In this document: one piece after another, positions 18,061-27,693 of the stretch
Position numbering within the stretch: position 1 is the first letter of the stretch
Layout: every line of letters begins with the position of its first letter
Assembly: GCA_900550935.1 (NCBI GenBank)
Contig: URUD01000006.1
Location: 1-64,000, forward strand
DNA length: 64,000 nt
Direction: 5' to 3'
Origin: an uncultured Roseburia sp.
Lineage (GTDB): Bacteria; Bacillota; Clostridia; Lachnospirales; Lachnospiraceae
Notes under the pieces: model-generated
The model's input: only the letters and a program-made list of their open reading frames with translations
Told to the model about the DNA's origin: nothing
Database searches by the model: none
Program-made: the position numbers and the translations under genes

Positions 18061-18852
18061 TTACTCTGTTTTTCCGGAAAAGTTCCTATGAAAGATCCAG
18101 ATCGCTCCTGCTGCAATAAGAAGCATCACGATGGTAAATCCGATCCCCTTTACGCTCGGCTCGTAGGCAAAAGACAATGCTCCTGTCTCCGCACGCCATA
18201 CCGCTATGGTATTTGCCGCGATATGCCCGAGTACCGGAATATAAAAATATTCTGTCTTTTCGTAGAGATACGCTAACAGGCATCCCAACACCGTGGCATA
18301 AAGGAACTGTACGAGATTGAAATGAACTGCACCAAAAATAAGTGCGGATAAGACGATCGCCTGCGGCACCGTCCCCATCATCCCTTTTAATCTCTGATAA
18401 ACCACGCCGCGGAACAAAAGTTCCTCTGCGATCGGCACCATCAGGCAGGAACCAAGAAGCTCATACACCACCGTTCCGCCAAAGAAGGACTCGTTTGCCG
18501 TCTGAAATCCGGCAGAGGCAGAAATTAACGGGGTCATGGCAATGATATTGTTGACTGCTATGCCAAGTGCCGCTGCCGCAATGAGCGTACACAGGATATT
18601 TTTAATCTGTGCACCATCCAGTTTAAACTGTTTTTTACCGTAAACCGTGTTGCGGATCACGGCATCCTGCTGATAAAACCGCAGTGTGACCGGGATCGTA
18701 CATGCCGCACAGACAAGCTGCCGCAGCATATAGGTTTCCACCGCTGTTCCTATGAGCAGTTCCAATGCAAAATAGATCAGGCTTGATACCACATAATAGA
18801 TACCGATCGGATATACGATCTGCCAGATCCGGTAGCCCCATGTCGTTTTCAT
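18061..18852 (-). CDS. CPBP-family intramembrane glutamic protease
   Basis: The 263-residue polytopic membrane protein has the ABI/CPBP motifs: EELLFRGVVYQRL (first glutamates at about 143-144), FGAVHFNLVQF with a catalytic-type His, and GHIAAN near the end. Six to eight hydrophobic helices are seen. Family members are type II CAAX prenyl protease homologues; bacterial ones cut peptides in the membrane, and some give bacteriocin immunity. The substrate is unknown. The start overlaps the end of the topoisomerase A gene by 4 bases. Confidence 0.85.
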   Translation of the reverse strand: MKTTWGYRIWQIVYPIGIYYVVSSLIYFALELLIGTAVETYMLRQLVCAACTIPVTLRFYQQDAVIRNTVYGKKQFKLDGAQIKNILCTLIAAAALGIAVNNIIAMTPLISASAGFQTANESFFGGTVVYELLGSCLMVPIAEELLFRGVVYQRLKGMMGTVPQAIVLSALIFGAVHFNLVQFLYATVLGCLLAYLYEKTEYFYIPVLGHIAANTIAVWRAETGALSFAYEPSVKGIGFTIVMLLIAAGAIWIFHRNFSGKTE

Positions 18853-21113
18853 CGTTTCGTTCCCTTCGTATCACGTCCTGCTGTGCGCAGGCGGTTCAAT
18901 GTAACCTCTTTGCCCTTGACCTCTACGGACACTGCCTCATCGTCTTTTAACAGATAGATTGCGGTAAGGACATCCCCGATGCCAAGTTTCATGCCGCGGA
19001 CACCGACCGCTCCCTTTTTCTTTTCCGGGATCGTTGACACCTCAATGCGCAGGAAGAAATCTTTCTCTGACTGCATGATAAGTGTTTCCGTTCTGTCTGC
19101 CGCTTCCGGATCAGCCGTTTCCTCAAGCACCCGGACAAATAACAGTTCGTCGCCATCGTTTAACTTGGTTGCCGCCGTTGTACGCTTTGCCACATCAAAT
19201 TCGCTTCCATCCACAACCTTTAACATTGCATTTTTCGTTCCGAAGATCACTTTTCTGCTGCTGATCGCACCAAGGTTGATGATATAAATAAAGTTTTCTG
19301 TCTTACTGTCATAATTACTCAAATTGTCGATCGGTGTCCCCTTGTCACGGAATTTTCCAAACGGAAGATCCAGTACTTTTAACAGGTGCATCTGCCCGGT
19401 ATTCGTAAAGATACAGATCTTGTCCGTGTTCTTACAGGTCAAGACATAACGGTTTTCTGCATCTGCCGCCTCTTTGTTTCTCTCGTAGGCAGAGACATCC
19501 ACCGTCTTTGCGTAACCGAAGCGGTCCATTAAGAATACCACATCCATCTCTTCGATCTTCTTTTCTTCGACCACTGCCTCTTCGAGGTTGGCGATCACGG
19601 TCTTTCTCGGGCGGTCATAGTTCTTCTTGTAGCCCTCTAACTCTTTGATGATGACTTTTGCCATCACGGCACGGCTGCCTAAGATCTCCTCATATCTTGC
19701 AATATTCTTTAATGTCTCGTCATGCTCTTTTAATAAGGCTTCCAGCTCCAGTCCGATCAGCTTCTGTAACCGCATCTCTAAAATTGCTGTCGTCTGCCGC
19801 TCTGTAAAGCGGAGCTGTGCGGCATCCTTTTTAGACTGTGCCGATTTGAATGTGATCGCATCGGTAATACCCTCGGTCAGACATGCTCTCGCATCCTTGA
19901 CATTTTTACTTCCACGCAGGATCTCGATGATCAGGTCGATCACATCCGTTGCCTTGATGAGTCCTTCCTGGATCTCTTTTTTATCTAATTCCTTGGCAAG
20001 CAGGGTCTTATACTTTCTGGTAGCAAGTTCATACTGGAAATTCACATGATGTCTTATGATCGGGACAATGCCCATCGTCTCCGGCTTTCCGTCTGCCACG
20101 GCAAGCATATTGACACCAAAGGTATCTTCCAGTTTGGTCTTTTTATAGAGCAGATTCTTTAAATTCTCGACATCTGCACCCTTGCGGAGTTCCAGCACGA
20201 TACGGATGCCCTCTTTGGAAGACTGGTTCGTGATATCCACGATATCGTTTGTCTTTTTCGTCTCGACCAGACTGTAGACATCATTTAAGAATTTTCCGAT
20301 GTTTGCCCCTATCATGGTATATGGGATCTCGGTAATGACCAGACGGTCTTTTCCACCTTTTCCCTGTTCTACCTCAACTTTTCCACGGATCTTGATCTTT
20401 CCGGTACCGGTTGCATACACGGCTAACAGTTCATCCTTGTTCGCAACGATCCCACCTGTAGGGAAATCCGGTCCCGGGATATACTGCATCATCTGCTCGG
20501 TGTTGATATCCGGGTTTTTCATGTAGGCGATCACACCGTCAATGACTTCGCCGAAATTATGCGGCGGGATGCTGGTCGTCATACCGACCGCGATCCCTTC
20601 CGCTCCGTTTAACAGCAGGTTTGGCACCTTTACCGGAAGTACCTCCGGCTCTTTTTCGGTCTCATCAAAGTTTGGCACAAAATCCACCACGTCTTTGTCT
20701 AAGTCTGCCAGATAAGCCTCTTGCGTGATCCGCTGCAGTCTTGCCTCGGTATAACGCATGGCAGCCGCTCCATCTCCCTCGATGGAACCAAAGTTACCGT
20801 GACCGTCCACAAGCGGGAGTCCCATCTTAAAATCCTGTGCCAGTACGACCAGTGCTCCATAGATCGAGCTGTCTCCATGCGGATGATATTTACCCATGGT
20901 ATCTCCGACGATACGGGCACTCTTACGATATGGCTTATCATAGCGGATGCCAAGTTCATACATATCGTATAAGGTACGTCTCTGTACCGGCTTTAATCCG
21001 TCCCTCACATCGGGAAGTGCACGCGCTACGATAACGCTCATCGCATAATCTATATAAGATTTCTGCATCAGTTCTGAATATTCTGTGCGGATAATCTGTT
21101 CTTCCTGTCTCAT
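18849..21113 (-). CDS. parC: Type IIA DNA topoisomerase subunit A (ParC/GyrA-like)
   Basis: The 754-residue subunit cuts and rejoins DNA. The active-site tyrosine is Tyr121 in AAMRYTEARL; the quinolone-determining segment KYHPHGDSSIYGALV is at about 75-89. The C-terminal half has the beta-pinwheel repeats but only a weak version of the GyrA box (EKKKGAVGVRGMKL), and the protein is shorter than most GyrA. It lies away from dnaA/recF genes and directly follows its subunit B. I therefore favour topoisomerase IV over gyrase, but sight alone does not settle this. Confidence 0.85.
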   Translation of the reverse strand: MRQEEQIIRTEYSELMQKSYIDYAMSVIVARALPDVRDGLKPVQRRTLYDMYELGIRYDKPYRKSARIVGDTMGKYHPHGDSSIYGALVVLAQDFKMGLPLVDGHGNFGSIEGDGAAAMRYTEARLQRITQEAYLADLDKDVVDFVPNFDETEKEPEVLPVKVPNLLLNGAEGIAVGMTTSIPPHNFGEVIDGVIAYMKNPDINTEQMMQYIPGPDFPTGGIVANKDELLAVYATGTGKIKIRGKVEVEQGKGGKDRLVITEIPYTMIGANIGKFLNDVYSLVETKKTNDIVDITNQSSKEGIRIVLELRKGADVENLKNLLYKKTKLEDTFGVNMLAVADGKPETMGIVPIIRHHVNFQYELATRKYKTLLAKELDKKEIQEGLIKATDVIDLIIEILRGSKNVKDARACLTEGITDAITFKSAQSKKDAAQLRFTERQTTAILEMRLQKLIGLELEALLKEHDETLKNIARYEEILGSRAVMAKVIIKELEGYKKNYDRPRKTVIANLEEAVVEEKKIEEMDVVFLMDRFGYAKTVDVSAYERNKEAADAENRYVLTCKNTDKICIFTNTGQMHLLKVLDLPFGKFRDKGTPIDNLSNYDSKTENFIYIINLGAISSRKVIFGTKNAMLKVVDGSEFDVAKRTTAATKLNDGDELLFVRVLEETADPEAADRTETLIMQSEKDFFLRIEVSTIPEKKKGAVGVRGMKLGIGDVLTAIYLLKDDEAVSVEVKGKEVTLNRLRTAGRDTKGTKR

Positions 21114-21137
21114 TCCACCTTATCTCCGTTCTTCGAT

Positions 21138-23060
21138 TTAAACATCCAAAATAGCATCTGTCGCATGCTCATAGATAAACATCTTTCTTGGCGGTACATC
21201 ATTGCCCATCAGAAGCTCTGTGATATCCGATGCCATTCTGCCATCCTCGATCTCTATCCGCTTTAACATCCTTGTTTCCGGGTTTAATGTGGTCTCCCAG
21301 AGCTGCTCTGCATCCATCTCGCCCAGACCTTTGTAACGCTGCAGCGTGAAGTTTCCTTTGTGGGTCTTACGATACCGTTCCAGTGCCGCATCATCGTAGA
21401 GGTATTCCTCCTCTCCCTTCGCAGGGATCGTCTTGTAAAGAGGCGGCATGGCAACATAGACATGTCCCTCATAGATCAGTTCCGGCATAAAACGATAGAA
21501 CAGGGTTAAAAGCAGGGTGGAGATATGTGCTCCATCCACATCCGCATCTGCCATGATGATGATCTTGTCATAGCGCAGCTTCGTGATATCGAAATCGTTG
21601 CCGTACCCTTCGGAAAAGCCGCAGCCAAACGCATTGATCATCGTTTTGATCTCGGCATTGGCAAGCACCTTGTCAATACTTGCCTTTTCCACATTTAAGA
21701 TTTTTCCACGGATCGGTAGGATTGCCTGGAAATTACGGTCTCTGGCTGTCTTTGCCGAACCACCCGCAGAATCTCCCTCGACAATAAAGATCTCACATTT
21801 GGAAGCATCCCTGCTCTCGCAGTTTGCCAGTTTCCCGTTTGAATCAAAAGAGAATTTCTGTTTGGTTAAAAGATTGGTCTTTGCCTTTTCCTCGGTCTTA
21901 CGGATCTTTGCCGCTTTTTCCGCACAGGAAATGACCGTCTTTAACGTCTCTAAGTTTTTATCGAAATAAAGCTGGATCTCGTCTCCGGTCACTTTTGCCG
22001 TGACACGGGAGGCATCCTGGTTGTCCAGTTTGGTCTTTGTCTGTCCCTCAAAACGCGGGTCCGGATGTTTGATGGAAACCACTGCTGTCATTCCATTTCG
22101 TACATCCGCTCCGGTAAAGTTTGCGTCCTTTTCTTTTAAAATGCCAAGCTCTCTTGCATAAGAGTTGATCACAGTGGTAAATACCGTCTTAAATCCGGTT
22201 ATGTGAGTTCCACCCTCGGCATTAAAGATGTTATTACAGAACCCCAGGATATTTTCATGGAATTCGTTGGTGTACTGGAATGCTGCCTCCACCGTGATGT
22301 TTTCCATCTCTCCCTTGAAATAGACCACATCATGTAATGTCTCGCTGCTCTTGTTTAAATCCTTGACAAAGCCCCGGATGCCCTCTTCCTCATGGTATAC
22401 GATATGCTCGACTTCCGCTCCGCGGCGGTCTTCGTAAATGATGGTCAGTGCCGGATTTAAGTATGCGGTCTCGTGCATACGGCTTTTAACTTCGTCTTCC
22501 TTGAACCGTGTTTTTTCAAAGATCTCCGGATCCGGAAGGAAGTTTACTTTTGTTCCGGTCTTTTTGGTCTTTGCGATCTTTGGCAAAAGTCCGTCTACCA
22601 GTTCAACAACCGGCACCCCGCGCTCATACCTGTCATGGTGGACATATCCCTCACGGCTGATCTCCACGTCCATATAAGTGGATAACGCATTCACGACCGA
22701 AGAACCAACGCCGTGCAGTCCTCCACTTGTCTTATATGCAGAATCGTCAAATTTTCCACCTGCATGCAGCGTGGTGTAGACGATACGCGCTGCGGATACT
22801 CCTTTGGCGTGCATTCCTACGGGAACACCCCGTCCGTTATCTTCCACCGTACAGGAACCATCTGACTCCAATGTCACATGGATCGTATCACAGGCACCTG
22901 CTAAGTGCTCGTCCACTGCATTGTCCACGATCTCATAGATCAGATGGTTCAAACCTTTTCTTGAAACACTGCCGATATACATACCCGGACGTTTTCGTAC
23001 TGCCTCAAGCCCCTCTAAAACTGCAATACTATGCTCATCATAAGATGCCTTGTTTGCCAT
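21138..23060 (-). CDS. parE: Type IIA DNA topoisomerase subunit B (ParE/GyrB-like)
   Basis: The 640-residue ATPase subunit works with the subunit A encoded just downstream. The GHKL ATP site is visible in EIVDNAVDEHLAG (about 43-55), VEDNGRGVPVGMH and GGLHGVGSSVVNALS; the QTKTKL loop is at about 340-345. The TOPRIM part has EGDSAGGSAKTARDR (about 428-442) and the metal-binding DADVDGAHI. The ribosome site GAGGAG lies inside the last codons of the PucR-type gene upstream (3-base gap). Whether it is gyrase or topoisomerase IV is open, as for its partner. Confidence 0.87.
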   Translation of the reverse strand: MANKASYDEHSIAVLEGLEAVRKRPGMYIGSVSRKGLNHLIYEIVDNAVDEHLAGACDTIHVTLESDGSCTVEDNGRGVPVGMHAKGVSAARIVYTTLHAGGKFDDSAYKTSGGLHGVGSSVVNALSTYMDVEISREGYVHHDRYERGVPVVELVDGLLPKIAKTKKTGTKVNFLPDPEIFEKTRFKEDEVKSRMHETAYLNPALTIIYEDRRGAEVEHIVYHEEEGIRGFVKDLNKSSETLHDVVYFKGEMENITVEAAFQYTNEFHENILGFCNNIFNAEGGTHITGFKTVFTTVINSYARELGILKEKDANFTGADVRNGMTAVVSIKHPDPRFEGQTKTKLDNQDASRVTAKVTGDEIQLYFDKNLETLKTVISCAEKAAKIRKTEEKAKTNLLTKQKFSFDSNGKLANCESRDASKCEIFIVEGDSAGGSAKTARDRNFQAILPIRGKILNVEKASIDKVLANAEIKTMINAFGCGFSEGYGNDFDITKLRYDKIIIMADADVDGAHISTLLLTLFYRFMPELIYEGHVYVAMPPLYKTIPAKGEEEYLYDDAALERYRKTHKGNFTLQRYKGLGEMDAEQLWETTLNPETRMLKRIEIEDGRMASDITELLMGNDVPPRKMFIYEHATDAILDV

Positions 23061-23063
23061 AAC

Positions 23064-24149
23064 TTACCGCTCCTCTGCTTTCTGATAATTCATATGTGCA
23101 AGGACCATCAGCGCGATCTTAAAGGTCATTGCATCATCAAACCGGCGGATATCAAGACCTATCATCTTTTCCAACCGCTCTAACCGGTATACTAACGTAT
23201 TCCGGTGGACATATAACTGTCTTGCCGTCTCTGAAATATTAAGGTTATTTTCAAAAAATTTCTGGATCGTTGTGGAAGTCTCTTCGTTAAACACATCCGG
23301 TATCTCGTCCCCAAATACCTCATGGATAAACATCTCGCATAAGCTCATCGGAAGCTGGTAGATCAAACGTCCGATGCCCAGATAACGATATGCGATCGTC
23401 TCTCGCTCCGCATAGAAGATCCTGCCTACCTCAAGTGCCATCTTTGCTTCCTGATAAGAACGGGCAATATCCTGTAAATTACTTACACGGTTTCCATAGC
23501 CGACTCTTGCACGGATCATGACTTCTGTGTGCATATTATCCACGATCATATCGGCAAGGCTCTGTAAATCCTCATCCTCTTTCATGTCACGCACATCTTT
23601 GATCAGTACGATGCTCTGTTCATCTACTTCGGTCACATAGTCACGCATCTTGGTTGCAAACAGATTTTTTATGAGTTCTACCGCTGCACTGTCCTTTTTG
23701 CTTCCCACATCAATGACAAATACCACACGCTCTGCCTGTTCCACATGTAGCTTTTTCGCTTTGTTATACATGTCCACCACGAGCATGTTGCCTAACAATA
23801 TGTTCTGCATAAAGTTGTTGCGGTCAAACTGTTCCATGTAAGCCGCTGCCAGATTCCGGATCTGACAGACTGCCAGTCTGCCCACCATGTATGCATCCTC
23901 TGCCTGTGATTTGGTTAAAAGGATGTATTCTAACTCTCCCTCTACCACCACCTTAAAGAAATGGCAGCCAGACAACATCTGGCTCTCTGCCATCGAATCT
24001 GCAAATGAAACGACTGCATCTTCCAAATCTTCTTCCATCGGAAAAGTTGCAGCAACTAATTTTCCTTTTTCGGTATAAAGCGCCATATCCGTTCTGGAAA
24101 TCTCCTTGATCTCATCCAGCGCCGCCTGAATCTTATGATTGGAAATCAT
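23064..24149 (-). CDS. PucR/CdaR-type transcription regulator
   Basis: The 361-residue protein ends with the PucR C-terminal helix-turn-helix: TTIQKFFENNLNISETARQLYVHRNTLVYRLERLEKMIGLDIRRFDDAMTFKIAL contains NISETARQLYVHRNTLVYRL. A GGDEF-like middle region precedes it (VRARVGYGNRVSNLQDIARSYQEAKMALEVG segment). The N-terminal 120 residues resemble a sugar-diacid-type sensor domain. CdaR homologues respond to sugar acids, but the effector here is unknown. It sits between an MsmK-like ATPase gene and the topoisomerase pair, so its neighbours give no clear target. Confidence 0.82.
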   Translation of the reverse strand: MISNHKIQAALDEIKEISRTDMALYTEKGKLVAATFPMEEDLEDAVVSFADSMAESQMLSGCHFFKVVVEGELEYILLTKSQAEDAYMVGRLAVCQIRNLAAAYMEQFDRNNFMQNILLGNMLVVDMYNKAKKLHVEQAERVVFVIDVGSKKDSAAVELIKNLFATKMRDYVTEVDEQSIVLIKDVRDMKEDEDLQSLADMIVDNMHTEVMIRARVGYGNRVSNLQDIARSYQEAKMALEVGRIFYAERETIAYRYLGIGRLIYQLPMSLCEMFIHEVFGDEIPDVFNEETSTTIQKFFENNLNISETARQLYVHRNTLVYRLERLEKMIGLDIRRFDDAMTFKIALMVLAHMNYQKAEER

Positions 24150-24185
24150 TTACTATACCCTTTCTCTTTGCTATCGGTAACACGA

Positions 24186-24218
24186 ACAAAAACTGGGTAC
24201 ATAGCCTGCACCCAGTTT
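24186..24218 (-). terminator. Terminator after the MsmK-like ATPase gene
   Basis: Minus strand stem AAACTGGGT / ACCCAGTTT with an 11-base loop and TTTG after it, about 35 bases downstream of the stop codon. Confidence 0.75.
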
Positions 24219-24250
24219 CTATTTATCCTGTTTTGTTTAATTTTACCGAA

Positions 24251-25363
24251 TTAGTTGGTAATTGTCAATTCAGTTTCTTTGTCAAATACATGAATCTTCT
24301 CAGGATCCAGAGCTAATTTGATATGGTCTCCCATACGAGCAGTTGTTCTTGAGTCAACTTTTGCTGTCAGGCTTGCTCCACCTGCTTTGAAGTATAATAA
24401 TACCTCAGAACCTAATAACTCATATCCTGTGATATCTGCCTCAAATGTGCAGTCTTTGTGAGCTTCGATCTCGATCTCGGAATCTCCGATATCCTCTGGT
24501 CTGATACCCATAACAACTGTTTTGCCGTTGCAGCCAGCGTCGATTAATTTCTTTGCTTTTGCTGGTGGTAAAACGATTGTTGTATTATCAAAGGTAAGAG
24601 TTACTTTCTCGCCTTCTACTTTGCATGTGGTATCGATGAAGTTCATCTGAGGAGATCCGATGAAACCTGCAACGAATAAGTTGTTCGGCTCGTTGTATAA
24701 TTTCTGCGGAGAGTCAACCTGCATGATAACACCATCTTTTAATACGACGATTCTGGTACCTAATGTCATAGCCTCGGTCTGATCATGTGTAACGTAGATG
24801 ATGGTTGCTTTTAATCTGTTATGTAAAGAAGAGATCTCGGAACGCATCTGCACACGAAGTTTTGCATCCAGGTTGGATAACGGCTCATCCATAAGGAATA
24901 CCTTAGGATTACGAACGATCGCACGACCCATAGCAACACGCTGTCTCTGACCACCGGATAAAGCCTTTGGTTTACGGTCTAATAATTTCTCAAGGTCAAG
25001 GATTCTTGCAGCCTCTTCTACTTTTTTCTTGATCTCATCCTTCGGAACTTTTCTTAATTTTAATCCGAATGCCATGTTATCGAATACTGTCATGTGTGGG
25101 TACAGAGCGTAGTTCTGGAATACCATTGCGATATCTCTGTCCTTCGGCTCAACGTCGTTCATTAATTTTCCGTCGATTCTGAACTCACCAGAAGAGATCT
25201 CTTCCAGTCCGGCGATCATACGAAGTGTTGTAGATTTACCACATCCAGATGGCCCTACGAAAATGATGAACTCCTGATCTTCTACTTCAAGATTGAAATC
25301 CTTAACAGCTTCAAAGCCGTTTGGATATACTTTGCAAATATTTTTTAAAGATAAACTTGCCAT
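24251..25363 (-). CDS. Sugar ABC transporter ATP-binding protein (MsmK/UgpC-like)
   Basis: The 370-residue ATPase has Walker A GPSGCGKST (about 37-45), the signature LSGGQRQRVAMGRAI, Walker B VFLMDEPLSNLDAKLR and the H-loop THDQTEAM. A C-terminal TOBE/OB regulatory domain follows, as in MsmK, MalK and UgpC. No permease or binding protein lies next to it; in Firmicutes one such ATPase often serves several sugar importers, which is the likely role. The start at 25363 (MASLSLKNI) is chosen because AGGAGG lies 9 bases upstream. Confidence 0.9.
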   Translation of the reverse strand: MASLSLKNICKVYPNGFEAVKDFNLEVEDQEFIIFVGPSGCGKSTTLRMIAGLEEISSGEFRIDGKLMNDVEPKDRDIAMVFQNYALYPHMTVFDNMAFGLKLRKVPKDEIKKKVEEAARILDLEKLLDRKPKALSGGQRQRVAMGRAIVRNPKVFLMDEPLSNLDAKLRVQMRSEISSLHNRLKATIIYVTHDQTEAMTLGTRIVVLKDGVIMQVDSPQKLYNEPNNLFVAGFIGSPQMNFIDTTCKVEGEKVTLTFDNTTIVLPPAKAKKLIDAGCNGKTVVMGIRPEDIGDSEIEIEAHKDCTFEADITGYELLGSEVLLYFKAGGASLTAKVDSRTTARMGDHIKLALDPEKIHVFDKETELTITN

Positions 25364-25419
25364 TGGTATAAACCTCCTAATATGTTTGCTTCGTTTTTTG
25401 ATAGTTATACTATACAAAA

Positions 25420-25500
25420 AAACAGCCGAAATTGCCATATGCCGCCTACACAAAGAATTGTTTGTTTTCTTGTGACATATCACAGTGCTTTCGACTGTTT
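25420..25500 (-). terminator. Long inverted repeat between dut and the MsmK-like gene
   Basis: Arms AAACAGCCGAAA (25420-25431) and TTTCGACTGTTT (25489-25500) pair over 12 bp with one G-T pair and enclose 57 bases. On the minus strand the second arm ends in a run of seven T, which fits a terminator for the dut unit with an unusually large loop. The loop contains the short palindrome TGTGACATATCACA (25471-25484). The T-run ends at the -10-like sequence of the downstream gene, so a regulatory structure is possible. Confidence 0.45.
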
Positions 25501-25560
25501 TTATTCTGTTTCGTCATTCTGACGGAAACTGCATGTTTTTTTATACATTTTGACGGACAA

Positions 25561-26001
25561 CTATTGGATGCCTGTGCTTCCAATCCCGCCGCGGTTTTCA
25601 TTTCCGAAGTGATCGACCTCTTCAAATACGATAGAAGGCTGATGTTTCTGGATCCGGAACTGACAGATCCGGTCATTGATATGGATCTCGGTGTCCCGCA
25701 TTGCAAGTGCCGGCATATAGTAGATATCATCGTCTCCGCAATAGCTCTCATCGATCACACCCATATGGTTGGTCTGGATGATCCCGAAATTTTTATAGGT
25801 TGAGCTGCGCGGTACGATCACTGCCTCATACCCCTTTGGAAGTTCCATGGAGATTCCAAGGTTGATAAGTTTAAATTCGCCTTTTTTTAATGTGACGTTC
25901 TCTGCTGCACGCAGATCGATCCAGTCACTTTTGCCGTCGATATACGTTAATTTTTCGATCTCTTTTGAATGATAGATGATTCTGATCTTCTGCTGTTCCA
26001 T
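25561..26001 (-). CDS. dut: dUTP diphosphatase (trimeric dUTPase family)
   Basis: The 146-residue protein hydrolyses dUTP to dUMP and so keeps uracil out of DNA. The five dUTPase motifs can be followed: DLRAAENV, PRSSTYKN, GVIDESYCGDD, DRICQFRI and the C-terminal RGGIGSTG. Motif 1 lacks the usual AGYDL wording and motif 3 has Cys where most have Arg, so it belongs to a divergent clostridial branch. The start at 26001 (MEQQKIRII) lies one base after the gpsA stop codon, suggesting coupled translation. Confidence 0.85.
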   Translation of the reverse strand: MEQQKIRIIYHSKEIEKLTYIDGKSDWIDLRAAENVTLKKGEFKLINLGISMELPKGYEAVIVPRSSTYKNFGIIQTNHMGVIDESYCGDDDIYYMPALAMRDTEIHINDRICQFRIQKHQPSIVFEEVDHFGNENRGGIGSTGIQ

Positions 26002-26002
26002 T

Positions 26003-27019
26003 TTATGCTTCCCATTCCAATCCACTGTGTTCCGCGCGTCTGTCACGCATCATCAGTTCTTTTACGGCATCTTTTGCCGGTTTATCCTCAAATAAAACTT
26101 TGTTGACTTCCTCGATGATCGGCATATCCACCTGATATTTATGTGCTAACGCAATGGCAGCCTTGGCAGAATAAATGCCCTCTACGACCATCTTTACCTC
26201 GTCCGTCGCCTGTTTCATCGTATAGCCCTGTCCCATCAGCATTCCCGCCTTGCGGTTTCTACTGTGTCTGCTCTCACAGGTCACGATCAGATCACCGATC
26301 CCGGTCAGTCCGCTTAACGTCTCATATTTTGCACCCATCTCAAGGGCAAGACGTCCCATCTCTGTGATGCCTCTGGTGATCAGTGCCGCTTTGGTATTGT
26401 CTCCGTAGCCAAGCCCGTCTGCCATACCTGCTGCCAGTGCGATGACATTCTTTAAAGAACCGCCAAGCTCCATGCCGAGCACATCAGGGCTCGTATAAAC
26501 GCGGAATACTTCATTCATAAAGATATCCTGCACTGCCTCTGCAGTTGCTTTTTTATGTGCACCTGCAACAACAGTGGTCGGAAGCTTCCTGCCGACTTCC
26601 TCGGCATGGCTTGGTCCACACATAACGGCAACATCCGCCACAGGGATCTCCTGCTCTACGATTTCAGACAATGTCATTAAGGTATCTTCCTCGATCCCCT
26701 TTGCGACACATACGACAATCTGTCCCTCTTTTACATAAGGAGCCATACTCTTTGCCGTGCTTCTGGTAAATACGGACGGAACCGCCAGGATCAGAAATTC
26801 TTTGCCAGAAACCGCCTCCTCCATATCTGTTGTATAGGAAATGCTCTCCGGCAGCTTTACTCCCGGCAATTTGTCAACATGCTCATGTTTTTCCTGAAGC
26901 ATTTTGATCTCATCTTCTGCGATCGACCACAGGGTCACATCATGTCCGTTGGTTGCAAGCACCAGAGAAAGTGCACTTCCCCAGCTTCCCGCACCAAGTA
27001 CTGCTATTTTTTTCTTCAT
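26003..27019 (-). CDS. gpsA: Glycerol-3-phosphate dehydrogenase [NAD(P)+]
   Basis: The 338-residue enzyme reduces dihydroxyacetone phosphate to sn-glycerol 3-phosphate, the backbone for phospholipids. The nucleotide-binding loop is GAGSWG at residues 9-14. Typical segments are CVAKGIEEDT, MCGPSHAEEV, LKNVIALAAGMADGLGYGDNTKAALITRG (partial, with the catalytic Lys) and LSGLTGIGDLIVTCESRHSRN. The start MKKKIAVLG is chosen since GGAG lies 6 bases before it; two upstream ATGs crowd the ribosome site. It follows plsY, which uses its product. Confidence 0.95.
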   Translation of the reverse strand: MKKKIAVLGAGSWGSALSLVLATNGHDVTLWSIAEDEIKMLQEKHEHVDKLPGVKLPESISYTTDMEEAVSGKEFLILAVPSVFTRSTAKSMAPYVKEGQIVVCVAKGIEEDTLMTLSEIVEQEIPVADVAVMCGPSHAEEVGRKLPTTVVAGAHKKATAEAVQDIFMNEVFRVYTSPDVLGMELGGSLKNVIALAAGMADGLGYGDNTKAALITRGITEMGRLALEMGAKYETLSGLTGIGDLIVTCESRHSRNRKAGMLMGQGYTMKQATDEVKMVVEGIYSAKAAIALAHKYQVDMPIIEEVNKVLFEDKPAKDAVKELMMRDRRAEHSGLEWEA

Positions 27020-27048
27020 TTTCATCTCCATGCCTTTCCAAAGCTGCT

Positions 27049-27693
27049 TTATTTTTTCTTCATACCAAATTTATTTTCTGTTCCATTCAGCAATCGTCCA
27101 ATGTTCGCGCGGTGTCTCCACAGTGCCATACCGGTAAAGCATGCGCTCACAATGTAAAACTCGATCCGATCAGAGGATGCCACATGTAACATACCATTCT
27201 GTCCAAAAATGATCACCTGGATCAGATAAGCGGTCACGACCAGGATAGAACCTAAAGATACATATCTTGTGATGGCAACTGCACCGATAAAAAGGATCAG
27301 GCAGATTGGAGCTGCCAGAGGGCAGACTGCCAGGATCATACCAGATGTACATGCAATTCCCTTTCCCCCTTTGAATTTAAGGTAGCATGGGAAATTGTGT
27401 CCCAGCACAGCTCCGAAACCTGCGTATAATTCCAGTAATTTGATTGAATCCGGATACTTTCCGATAAACAGAAAATGAATGATAACTACTGCAAAGATCG
27501 CCTTAAACAGATCGCCTGCAAATGTGACAAGTCCTGCTTTCCAGCCTAACACGCGCAGCGTATTGGTTGTTCCGGCGTTTCCGCTTCCCTGTGTGCGGAT
27601 ATCCACCCCATGTTTTTTTCCATAGATATAACCGGTCTGAAACAGTCCCAGTACATATCCAACCGCTAATGCGGCAATTCTTGCCCCGATCAT
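27049..27693 (-). CDS. plsY: Glycerol-3-phosphate acyltransferase PlsY
   Basis: The 214-residue polytopic membrane enzyme transfers an acyl group from acyl-phosphate to glycerol 3-phosphate. The three PlsY loops are seen: TQGSGNAGTTNTLRVLG (about 34-50), GHNFPCYLKFKGGKGIA (about 98-114) and the C-terminal WRHRANIGRLLNGTENKFG. The start codon overlaps the stop of der by one base (TAATG). The order der-plsY-gpsA is common in Clostridia and Bacilli. Confidence 0.94.
   Translation of the reverse strand: MIGARIAALAVGYVLGLFQTGYIYGKKHGVDIRTQGSGNAGTTNTLRVLGWKAGLVTFAGDLFKAIFAVVIIHFLFIGKYPDSIKLLELYAGFGAVLGHNFPCYLKFKGGKGIACTSGMILAVCPLAAPICLILFIGAVAITRYVSLGSILVVTAYLIQVIIFGQNGMLHVASSDRIEFYIVSACFTGMALWRHRANIGRLLNGTENKFGMKKK

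Noticed and set aside
18849..23060. Assignment of the topoisomerase pair as gyrase
   Set aside because: Only a weak GyrA-box-like sequence is present, subunit A is short and no origin genes are near; topoisomerase IV is preferred, though not proven.
25471..25484. Crp binding site TGTGACATATCACA
   Set aside because: The spacing between the half-sites is 4, not 6, and it lies in the loop of a larger inverted repeat; not listed as a separate regulatory site.
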